A DNA stretch of 64,000 bases from Camarhynchus parvulus. Taxonomy: Eukaryota > Chordata > Aves > Passeriformes > Thraupidae. The DNA lies in NCBI RefSeq assembly GCF_901933205.1, contig NC_044584.1, positions 10,023,001-10,087,000 of the forward strand, given 5' to 3'. Below are positions 27,096-38,345 of the stretch, one piece after another. Every line of letters begins with the position of its first letter. The first letter of the stretch is position 1. The notes under the pieces were generated by a model that made no database searches, was not told where the DNA came from, and was given only the letters and a program-made list of their open reading frames with translations. The position numbers were made by a program, and so were the translations under genes.

Positions 27096-30000
27096 TGGTG
27101 TCAAATACAGCCTCTGAGGTAAGAGTTCATGTTAAACAGTTAAACTGTGTATAACAGTGGAAAGTATCACTTACCAAATTCTGGAATGAGGATTGAATGC
27201 TTATAGATGTAAAAGGATTTCCTTCAGAATTTATTCTTACCGCAAACTGGCTGCCACACCAAATATTGTTCGCTACAGAGTAACTTCCTACTTTGTTTAC
27301 AACTGAGGAACAAAAAAATACAAACAAACAACACAAAAAAAAAAAAAACCGCATACTCCTTTTGGCACATTGTAAACACAAACCTGTCCTGGGAAAACAA
27401 CAATTCTCATCCTTCTGAAGTTGGCACAGCTACAGGTATTTTCACTAGTTTTCTCTACCTTGCGGTTTATTAATGTTTTACATTTAAATATACTAGTCTT
27501 CCAACCCAAGAAACACAAGAATGAACACAGCTCTTGTTTCCAAAGAAAGGAGGTTTCCAAAATCACCACCCCCGTTGTTATTTTGGGTGCTGTCTTTTTT
27601 ATTTCATAATTACACTTAAAAATACTTCTCCTGGACTTCAATTACCTGTATTCAGGCTCTCCAGCATGTAGAGCTAAAGAACATAATCTCTTATTAGTAT
27701 GCAGACATGTCCAATGCTTTTAAGATCCCTCTCATAAATTGAATTACAGCAAAATGTTTACCCAAAACAAACACACGGTGTGTTTTAGCTATCAACGTCC
27801 TTGTACTTACCTAAGGAAAACAATCCTTTAAAACATCAGTAATAAGCTCAATGCCTCACTGTGCAGCGACCTTATTTCCTTCCAGTCAATACAATCAACA
27901 CGGGATTCTGTGTGCAAGAATAATGCAAGGTGGGGAAGCGTTTGAGCTCCAAATTTGTATGTTGGGACGGCAGTCCTCTGATTTGCTGGAAATAATTCTG
28001 TGTTAAACTGTGTTTGGCTTCTCAGTATGGCAAAAAATTGTTGTGGCGCTTTCTTACACACTCCATACTCCTGGACATAAGACATGGAGAGAGTCACTGC
28101 CTGCTCCAAAGTGCAGATAAAGCTACAGGGAAGAAAACAATGCTGTGAAAAAAGAAATTCTTTCCACAGCCTCAGTGCCAAAGCTGGCCAGTAACTATTA
28201 TCTACAGACTCTTCCAGAGGAGTGTGGCTTAAACTTTCCCTCATAAGTTGCCTTACAAAATAAATATTTCTTCGCTTATATCAGTGATAAGGAAATCCCA
28301 GCCTGATGGTACCCACTGGGTGAGAAGAGTCCCAGCCTTTGTGGACTGACACAACTTTGCTGAATGATTTTGGGCTACTTTGAAGAGGAGCCAGCTGGGG
28401 CTGAATTAAATGTGTGCAGAAAATAAAACTTAGCAGTTGAGGACTGGTGGCATCTGTAGACCACTAAGGACTTTTAGATCTCTTTGGTTTATACACATCA
28501 CCATTTTTGTGAAATACTCTTTAGTTTTCAAGAGAAAATGAGCCTTTTACAACAGCCTGAAAAGTCTTTGTGCAATTTGGAGTCTGAATGTACAGTGAAG
28601 AGCAAGGAGCTAGATGGAAACAGCAAGGAGGTGGAGAAATTAAAGGGAAAAAATTAGGGGAATGGGAGAAATTAAGGGAAAATTAAGAGAAATTAATTAC
28701 TTTTTGCACTCCAGAAACAAGTTCTATCACACACAGCTCTTCCTAGCTCCCTGCTGCTCTGTGTTTTGTCCTCCTCCAAGCTTGGGCAGACACATGGCTG
28801 GTCCAGAGATGTTCCCATCTCCACTCACAAGAATTCCCCCAGCACAAAGGGTCATGTTGAACATTCATCCACATCAGTGAAACTCCACTTACAGATTTCA
28901 GGTGATTGGAGGAATTTGCTCATACAACAGTTTCACACCCAAGATCTATAAATAGACTGCCTGGGTATCCTGATTAATGGCAGGCACCATCTGATCTTAA
29001 TTAAGAGTGAATCTGTTAGGTCTCTGTAAGGTTTACCTCCTTCCCTGGGTTTGACATATGCACCATATGGTTCATTTTCCAACTGGGAACCTGCTCTATA
29101 AACCCATAGCAGCCCTCCCAGGTGAAATCCTGTGCTCACAGTTCTGTGATATAACACAACTAAATTACTTACATGATCAAACACTGAATATGGAGAAAAC
29201 TTTGCATTTATTTTCAGGTATGCATAACCTATTTTATCAATTTCACATTACCTTTTCAGCAGGCATTTGAACCTGTGAACTTGCTTACCAATGTCCATAA
29301 ACAGAAGAAGAAGTTTACCTACTCTCCTCATTTCTAAATATTAAAACACAGGTAAATGAGCTCAGGACTGAATTTAGTCTTTATAGATTTTTGTATTGCA
29401 AAGTTCTTATTGCTGATCAGATGGAAACAGGTTTATTAATAATCCCTGGCATTTTTCTTTTTGCATACAGGGACTAATCTCTATCCATTGACTTTACAGC
29501 ATTGAAATCAAATGGCTAAAGTTGGATTTCTAGATTTCTAAATCACTCCTCCTCTCACCTACCAAATAAATCACATCTTTGTGGTGTGAACACACTGTAT
29601 GTTTCTTTAGTAACTGAAGAACAGTTACTTAAAAGAACAAATTAGTTTCAAAGGGATCCAAGTTGCTGAAGAAGCTGTCCAGTGATATAAAATGACACTA
29701 CCATCCCAAACATGTGTCCACCTTGACACTTGGTTAGTGCTGCTCAATGTTTGAAATTTGAAAGGTTAACACAATTTCTGAACTTGAAAAAATTTACAAA
29801 ATACCAAAACTCTCTTACTTTCCCCCTGTCAAAATTGTGCATTTCTCTATGGATACATATATGAAAGGATGAACCCTTTAACATATTTCAGCATTGTGGA
29901 TTCTACACACTGGAAGAAGAAATGGGAACATTGCTCCCACCCCTTCACATACAGTGAAATGTTGAACCTTGAGGTGAATTTGTCAGACAGGCTGGAAGGG

Positions 30001-33000
30001 GTTAGAACCTGACTAGAACCTTCTTGACCATTATATAGATATTTAGAACACTTAAGGACCTCCTATCTCAGGTGACAGAGACAAATTATCAGTTCACCCT
30101 GTCTAGCATGGGAGCAGAGTGACTGCAGCCAGCATTTGCCAGCTGAACTGTGTTATTTTGCATTACTGAGGGGTTTTGTGTTCAGATGATAAACTGCGCT
30201 CAGTGACATTTTCTGTCACGGTCCTCTGCGCTGAACTGAGCTCTGGAGGAATCAGCTCAGCAGCACCATTTGGAAGAGGGAAGTTGTACAGAGAAGGAGG
30301 ACACAAATTGCAGCTGAAAAGCTTTTATCTCTAAGTACCTGTCTGTATTTGCAAAGCTGCAGAAAAGTTGACCAAGAGCTGCTGGAACTCTCTCAGCAGC
30401 TGCCTCAAAAGAGGAGGAGCCAGGGTGCCTCGCCTATAAACCACAGGGTTATGGGGTATGCAAATGAGGGACAACTGAGAGAGAAGGAAAAATTCATTTC
30501 TCCCTCTTGCGCCAACTCCCTTCACTACCTGTACCTTCACCACGTGTGCTTTTCTAACCATCTTTCAGTGATGTTCCTTAATTACACAGTAATGAAATAC
30601 ACTCAAAGTCAGTCAGAAATCTGCAAAGCAAATAGACTGTGTGCAGCACACAGGGTGAAGGGAACAGGCTCAGCTCACCCTGCTCAAGCACAAAAACAGG
30701 CATTTCCAACAGCTCTACCACTGCCAGGCTGCAGCACAGCAAGGTTTTTGAGTTAAATCATTGAATAATATGATGGTAATGAGTTTCTCAGCAATCATTA
30801 TGTCTCTGTCAGATGGTAATAAAATGGAGTATTTGTCTCTGCTCTTGGTGCACTCAGAGAATATGCAGATATGCCAGTCCTCATTATATCTTGATAGAAA
30901 CAAAATCCATTAGCCCAGGTGCTATACATTTTAATGAGGGAGACATGTAGAAACAAACCCAGGTCAATTATAATAAAATGGTTACACATAGCTGGAACTG
31001 ATAAAAATCTAAATAGGTCCATATCAATGCACTGCTTCAGAGATGCATGGTGTTGATCTACTCCTGGTAGGAGAGCACAGTGAGCTTTCAACTCAGTGAC
31101 TCCACGGAACTGGTAGGTAAGGAATGATGTTTTCATGATAGGCGCTGCTTTTAAGTGTGTATGAATATATCATGAAAAATTATTCCTTTGGGAAAAATAC
31201 TTTGAAACTCTTTTTTTTTTTTCACGGGCAAAAAGGAGAATAAGAAAAATGTGAGAATTTCTTATGAGAAAAAGACAAATATTATTCTGTTGATAAGTTA
31301 TAATGGAAACAGCTTTCAGTTTTACACACACCATTCATTGATCCTTAAATGTAAAAAATCACAGCTAGCATTTTCAGGACTAGAGCAGTGATACCCAGAC
31401 ATTGATATCTTTACTCTTTTCAGCTGTACTACAAATAATTCAGCAAATGGCCATATTTGGCCCATTGTTTCAAACTACCTCATCGTGCCAAGCTCACCCA
31501 GGGCTTGTCCTTCCCAACCCAGATTTGGAAAAGAGTGGAGGGTGGTTAGTTTAGTTAAACACAGGAGTGCTCACCCCAGGCAGGGAGGATACAGGACAAG
31601 AAGTTTCTAAACTGGCATCAGCCCCTTCACAGTACTTGCCATGTGATCAACAAGCCCAAATTTCAGCTTTGAAGAAGAGATTCAGCAGCCAGCACTGTCT
31701 TTGGCATGAGGCTTGCCTGGCCATTCTCCCCCAGGTCTGGCTCAGCCCTGCAATCCAGAGAGCTGGGAGGGTAAATCCCTCCAGGGTGAGCCATGATGTG
31801 CCTGAGGTCTCGCTCCTGAGCAGCAATCAGAATGTGTTTTGTCCTGAAAAGCCCACATGAAAGGCTGAAATGATGCCTGATTTTTCTTTTTGCGCGAGTT
31901 ACATCCTGAAAGGAAACACAAGCTCTGCTGTGAGACTGCTCCAAATGAACTCCAGATGAAATCTCCAACTGGCCCAAATTCCCAGTGACTTCACTGGGTG
32001 CTTTGAACAAGCACAAAGGAGAGTCTGATAGCTCTAAGCTGGAAAACATATTCACATGTGGCTGCCCCATTTGTTCCTGACTCACTGAGAGCAGTGGAAT
32101 TGCTTCCATGTCATACGTGTGTGAGCAATTTTCCAGACTGCAGCCATAAAGCACTAGATAAAAATGGTTGTAGAGCCTCATATCTTTGAAAGTTGTCTGT
32201 AGTACATGATTCACATAATTCTTTCCTCCAGTTATCCATTTATGTACTTCCTTTACCTGCTTTAATCCTTCTTCACTCCTTTTTGCCTAAAGAAAAGTTG
32301 CTTTAAATTTGTATTTTCAGCTCTTTTTCCTATTATGCTTCAGAGTCACAATGTTAAAAGAAATATTTGCTCTTTCCATTTAGACTACAAATCTGTGCCT
32401 GATACCAAATGACACCAGAATTATTTCTGCCATTTTTAAAGCATCTGAATATACTCCCTTTCCTTGTAGCCATGGTGAGGTTTACTAAGAGGGCCTCTAG
32501 GTTTCTCCAGGCACACTATGTACTACTCCCCCAAAGGACAATGATGGGAGAAAGAATTGCAGTCAGGTGTAGATATTTCTTTGGAAATGGATTATTTCAA
32601 ATTCACATTAAGTAATAATAATTGTTTAAGTAATAAAAAATCTCTTTTGCATAAGGAAATTTGCTGAACAGGGATTAAAAAGTCATTTTTCAAAGTGCCT
32701 ACAAACAATAGTTTCAAGGAAGTATGTTTGTTTCCTGACATACAAGGATTCTTTTTTTCTACAGAGGGACAACACAGCTATTAAATCTCAGTTGTATCAA
32801 ACATGAATATGTTGCCATTTGGGTGCCCATCAACTAACCATCATATGCCAACAGAAAATTCTGAGAATCACGACACACATTAAACAAATTCCTGCTTGTC
32901 CTCTGAAATATTAACCTTCATTTGCTCAGCTGCAATTACAGCAGTGACAGTTTCTGTGTCTCTGTCTTTAAACTTGCTAAAATTGCCAGGAAAAGACAAA

Positions 33001-35647
33001 AGGAGACTTTTTGCACCTGTTGAACAGGTACCCAGATTCTTGGCATCATATGAACATGGAAAAGATTATTGTGAAAGACTTAATGTTCTCTGCAGCAGAG
33101 AGCTGTAGCTGAGAAAAAAGTGAAACCACATTCGCTGCTTATTTATTCTGTCAAATTAACAAGAGATAAACAGTGGATGGGCTACTGCCTATTAATACTG
33201 GTTTGTATTATATTCAATTTAAAATGAAATCTGAGGCTTTGAACTTCCCTGACTGAGATAAGTTCATGTCATCACATAATACCTGACAGCCTTGGTGGAG
33301 CTGGTCTGTAGGGGCAACCTTAGTGCAGAACTGAAAAAGTCATTTCTAGATTTCAGCAATCAGTAAATAGCCTTACAGATTTATTCAATGTTTTATTTTC
33401 TCCAGTCAACCCATATATAAATTACAAAGGCCTCCTGTCTTTTTCACTATTATTATTTATTTTAAAAGAGCTTATTTTGAAGTTATCAAGAATCCATACA
33501 CACTTATTCACCAGTGTAATTGCCTGGAAACTTTTCAGCCTTTCTGGTGTGACATTTTTCACCTTGAAAGGGACATTTGCATTGAGAGTTGAAAACAATT
33601 TTAAAACTCAAGGCTGAGAACACCTAGGATTGCTATTACTCATCTTTACCAAGCACTGACAGTTTTAAACCTCCTGAGCACTGAGATAGCTCTGCAATTT
33701 CCTGGGGGAGTCAACTATTGTGCAACACCATTGTTTTCCTGTGATAGCACTTTCAAATCATTAGTCCACAGAATTCCATACATATCTGTAAACAGGTATG
33801 ATTTATAGCTCCTAGGATGGAAAATCAGACTTAAAATATTACATTTTAAAAAAATTGTACTAAAAAGCCCCTCTGGATTTCTGAGGAAAGTGCCTCATAA
33901 CTTCACTATTTACTTTGGGACAGCTCAGATGAATAAAAACCCCATTGTAGTGGGCAGCAGGTAGATAAAGAAAATGACAGTTCTTTCACAAAAAGTTTAA
34001 GCTCTACACTTAAAAATATCTATGTGAGACATCACAAGGGATTGATAAATCAACAAATCCAAATATAATTAATTATTGTCTTAAAAATAAATTGGATCCA
34101 CAACATTTTTCTCTTTAAAGAAAAATAAATGGGAATAATATGCTCCACAACATTTCAAGTAAAAGGATATAACAAATTATAATTTAAATAAACTCCCAAG
34201 AGTCACCAAGCTTGGATCCACATATGATTTGGGATGATATTTTCTGAATTTTGGAAAAGGGCAACAGGTTTGGGATGCAAAACTGAGAAAGAGAGAAATC
34301 AGGCAAAGACATTGGACAGTAAAATTTGTTTTAAGGGGCCCTGTGGCCCTTTAATGAAACGGACTAGAGCAAATCAAGAATAAACTTGAGATTTCTGAAG
34401 TGTACCACTGTCATTAAGAGGTAGCTAAAAACCAGAAGTTCTCAAGAGCCACACTGCAAACACAGAACAGAGATGCCAAGAGGTGTCTGTGAAGGACAAA
34501 CTAAACCCAGCTCTCCCTAAATCCTGCCAATATTTACTCAGGAGATGTTCAAAGGCCTGCCCCATTTAGATCTCAATTAATTTCACTAGATTATTATAAT
34601 CCATCCTACTCAAACTCTCCTTCACTTTCAGCCCATCAAACTCTGTCCCTGGGGTTTCCCAGCTCCATCCCTGCAAGGAGGCAGCTCTGCCAGAGAACCT
34701 GGACAGGGCTCCCACTGGAATTAACAGTCAGGGCTGAGGAGCTTGGGATGAAACATCTCAACTCCCCTCATTTCTTTCATTTTTATACATACCCCACAAA
34801 TATTCCATATAGTCTGGGAACACTGAATGCTGCTTTGCTTACTTAGTGCTACACTCAGGATGTGCAAAGATTCATCATTTTCTGAATGAACTTTTCAAAT
34901 TCTTTGTTAAATGCATCTCTGTCCAAAAATCTTTTGGTTTTTTGTTTTTTTTTTACCTCATGTAAATTCATATCCTCAAAATAACTCACCACCTTTAATT
35001 ACAGTGATCTGCTCCCCATCACTGTAGAAGGGTCTGTGCTGTACCAAATTATTTTAATTGGGTAGCCCCAAAGAATAAGGTTCCTTTAAATACCAGCTGT
35101 CAGTCAGCTGAAAATATAAGTCAATACTAGCACACTGAGAAAGCCCAACTGTTGTTTTTTACCATTTAAAAAATAAGCATAAGGGTTGCTGTTAATTTGA
35201 CATGAAAATGGAGTGCTTGTAAAATTGAGAACATCCCAACAGCATCCCATCAAAAAAGTTGCAATTGACTATGTGCCTGGTTGAACTGAAAAAAAAATTA
35301 AAAATTGATTTTTACTATTTTCAGACTTGGAGGCAAAATTTTTCCATATAAAATGCATTGAATATTTTAAGAATCAAAATTATTTTCATTTGAAGATAGT
35401 TTAAAAATTAACAACAATTATATTGATTCTGAAAGCAAAATTTCTGAAAACAAAACTCTTCTGGGAGAATACTTATCATACGTGAGAGATGGGTGACAAG
35501 AAACTGACCCTGGGTCTGTTCTGTTAATGACAGTGCCCTTGCCCACAGATTAATTTGTCTAAATACCAGGAAGAGAGTGCATTTATAGGGCCTACCCTGT
35601 CAAACCTTCCCCATCAGGCTTTTTCCTATTTAGTCCACATAACACAG
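27096..35647. other. Intergenic, no gene supported
   Basis: AT-rich. Contains A14 (27335-27348), T12 (31211-31222), a purine-rich degenerate array (28633-28697) and an isolated octamer/TATA pair (30433-30465). The 32.6-35.6 kb part has almost no open frames above 60 codons. Confidence 0.55.
28633..28697. repeat. Purine-rich degenerate tandem repeat
   Basis: Variants of GGAGAAATTAAGGGAAAA occur three times in about 65 bp, nearly all A, G and TT. Confidence 0.65.
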
Positions 35648-35712
35648 CAGAATAAAAAATATACAGAATGAAAAATTTGCAGAATAAAAAATATGCAGAA
35701 TGAAAAAATGTG
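35648..35712. repeat. 16-bp tandem repeat, 4 units in ABAB order
   Basis: CAGAATAAAAAATATA, CAGAATGAAAAATTTG, CAGAATAAAAAATATG and CAGAATGAAAAAATGTG follow one another. Units 1 and 3 share TAAAAAATAT, units 2 and 4 share TGAAAAA, so a 32-bp pair seems to have duplicated. Confidence 0.93.
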
Positions 35713-35992
35713 CCCCTCTGCTGCTGTAATCAAAGTGATTGTGTTTGATATCAAAAACATTTATTTACTGCATGGATTAAAGGATTAAATTGCATAGGAG
35801 TGCTCTGCCCAACATTTTGTGCTTGTGCTGGGATCCAGCTGCCCTTAATCTCCATATCATTGACACAGGATATTGATAAAATGGTTTTCCCATTATGGCT
35901 TGTTTGTTTGTGATGTATACAGAATTAAAGTAACCCAAATAAGATTCCAGGGTCATTTTCTGGGGTGCAGTTGGTCGCAGACATTCTCGTCG

Positions 35993-36360
35993 TGAAAAAA
36001 TCCTTTCCTTAGGATTTTTCCTTCTGAGAATCTGTGGCCTCAGAGATAGACATAAACAATAGGTTATCTGCTGCTGTGGAATGCAACAGGTCAGTCTGGA
36101 CTGGCCCATTTTGGATGTTTAGAAATAATGGCCAATCCAGAACGGAGGGCTCTCGGACACAGTCCAGGAGAGCGGCGTTTGTTATCATTCTTTGCTTTTC
36201 TTTCTTAGCTTAGCAAGCTTCTGGAACTCTCCTTTCTTTTTCTTTTTAGTATAGTTATAATAGATGTATATATCTTAGAATAATAAATCAAGTCTTCTGA
36301 TCATGGAGTCAAGGATCTCGTCTCTTCCTTCACCCAAGAACCCTTGTGACCACCGTCACA
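35993..36360 (+). mobile_element. Solo ERV-type LTR, copy 2
   Basis: About 368 bp from TGAAAAAATCCTTTCCTTAG to CACCGTCACA, same family and orientation as 23315-23679. Shared blocks include TATCTGCTGCTGTGGAATG, TTTGTTATCATTC and AATAATAAATCAAG, the last with AATAAA. The two copies differ at many sites, so they are separate insertions rather than the paired ends of one provirus. No primer-binding site follows and no clear target-site duplication is seen. Confidence 0.85.
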
Positions 36361-36650
36361 GCAGCCGAGTCCTGAGCCAGCTCTGCTGGCATCCCCTGCC
36401 CCTCCTGCAGCCCTGGCTGTGCAGGGCACCCACGGGGCCACATCCACCCGACAGCTCTGGGCACAAATTCCCCTCTCTCCACCACCCCTGGTGAGTTCTG
36501 CCCCTCAGCAGGCTGAGTCGGGGTGGCAGGCCATGCAGTGACAATGTGGCATTGCCCTGGGTCTGGAGGTGGCTCGGGGACCTCGGCTCAGGGACAAACT
36601 GAAGGCTCTGGTCCACAGACACCAGGATGGCTCAGCCCAGGGGAAAGTGA
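36361..36650. other. GC-rich patch directly after the LTR
   Basis: GC-rich with several CpGs (CCGAG, CACGGGG, CCCGAC, GTCGGGG, CTCGGGG). It starts exactly where the LTR ends. It has no retroviral leader feature that I can see, and its short open frames overlap on both strands. Confidence 0.4.
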
Positions 36651-36904
36651 ACAAACAGCCAAAATCACTGCTGAGGGAGCAAAAAGCCAATGCAAACACA
36701 CTGTGCCATAACTAAATACCTAAAACATCTAAATCTGTAATATCCTCTTCCCTAGGCCAGTGTCTCTAGTCCAAGGTACACTGCTTGTAATCTACTGCAA
36801 AAGGAACACCTATGGCCACACTCAAGCACTAAATGTTTTTCCTCTTCCTGTACCTCCAAGGCAAGCTAAATATTTGAAATGTACTCAAAAAAGGAAAAGA
36901 TGGG

Positions 36905-36942
36905 AGATATAGATAGAAAAGATATAGATCTGAGATATAGAT
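36905..36942. repeat. GATATAGAT-rich short array
   Basis: GATATAGAT occurs three times within about 40 bp (GAGATATAGATAGAAAAGAT and following). Confidence 0.8.
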
Positions 36943-38249
36943 AATCCAATCTTTCTTCATACCCATCCATGGGCAAGAAGAAATAATTTTATTTTGATTA
37001 TTATATAATCAAAGGAGAAAGAAATAAAAAAATAAAGAAATTGTGTTGCTCGATGATGAGAATCCACTGCATGACTCTTGCTTTTCTTTCATAAACAGGA
37101 ACACAGTTCACAACTAAAAAATTCCATGGCTGACCTTGGTGTCAGCAACCAGTTCCAAAAGATGAAGCACTTTTCCCCTCAGGTCTATTGTTGCAGGCTC
37201 TCTGCAAATTCAGGCAGACATCACTGCATGGAGTTACATCGATCACACAGGGAGGGTTGCCCTAAGAAAATATAGATAAAATCCCCTCTTTTTTCTTCTC
37301 CTCTAATAAGAGGAGGTACAATCCACATATCCCAGTAAGTTTCCAGTTCTCTGCAGCTTTGCTTCAAGAATTGTTGACTTGGCAAGCAAATACAGTAAGT
37401 TAATTTAGTGTTATTGCCTAATGATCACAAAAGTGGAAAATAAATTAAGAAGTGCCACTCTTTTACTAATCTTTTTCTATTTTACAGGGCACATGTTGGT
37501 GTGTTGCTACTGTTGTTTAAGATTATGATGCCTTTAAGGTTTATTTTTTGTCTTCAGGCTTCTGCTGTTTTGTGATTAAATGCATGGAAGCAAGAGGAAT
37601 AATAATCATGTAATTTATGTTCATACACTTCCTCCCACTGGCAGGTTGCTTCTTGACTGAAATTGTATTATTTGATTCATGAACAGCTACCTATTAAAGA
37701 TGGTGGGGACAGATACTGCAAATCCCTAAGAGCAATCATGAAAAAATATTTCAGCTACACCACTGATGTCAGGTCCATTTGCACATTTTTATCACTGATT
37801 CATGTTCTGTAATCTCCTGCTTCAACTGAGAGCATTTATCCCTGCTCCTTCTGAATAACAGTAAAAGCACATAGAGAGGTGAATCACACAACTCCAGGTG
37901 TGCAGTTCTTACCATTGATTCAGGCAAAATAGGAATATAATTGTGAACCAAATTTGAAAATACAGAGAGGAAAACTTCTGCAGCTAAGGCAATTAACCTG
38001 TGTGTTTGTGTTTTCTTCCACTCTAGGAAAAGTAGAATACCTCAAAAGTGCCAAACACAGATAAATTAAATGGGAACAATTCTCCTAAAGGTAAAAGGGG
38101 TAACATTTCTTTTCTGTGTATATCCAGTTCCTGAGTGATGAAACTAATAACAGCTGAAGAGCAACACATTATTTACACAGCAGGGACACTTAAAGACATG
38201 GCCTGCGTTGTGCCAAGCTCTGTTCCAGCTTTTCCTTTAAGAAAAATGT
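36943..38249. other. Intergenic, nothing recognised
   Basis: AT-rich. A short CCTCTAATAAGAGG hairpin near 37301-37314 is the only local structure seen. Confidence 0.55.
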
Positions 38250-38345
38250 AAAAGATTGGCAGGGAAACCAGGAGGATGGAGTGAAGTAACTCAACCAAGG
38301 TGACAAAGTGAGTCAATGAGAAACACAAACCAGATCCTGGCATTT
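38250..38345 (+). repeat. Possible second MIR-like SINE relic
   Basis: Reads GGCAGGGAAACCAGGAGGAT, then GAGTGAAGTAACTCAACCAA, GGTGACAAAGTGAGTCAATG and AACCAGATCCTGG, which follows the MIR order (AGGAAACTGAGG, GTTAAGTAACTTGCCCAAGG, TCACACAGCTAGTAAGTGG, AACCCAGG). Diverged and short. Confidence 0.5.

Noticed and set aside
29990..30070. CR1 tail (GGCTGGAAGGGG and nearby)
   Set aside because: Only a short stretch resembles CR1 and the order of later CR1 blocks is absent.
23315..36360. A single ~13 kb provirus bounded by the two LTRs
   Set aside because: The LTRs differ widely, there is no primer-binding site after the first or purine tract before the second, no retroviral coding remnant lies between them, and unrelated repeats occupy part of the interval.
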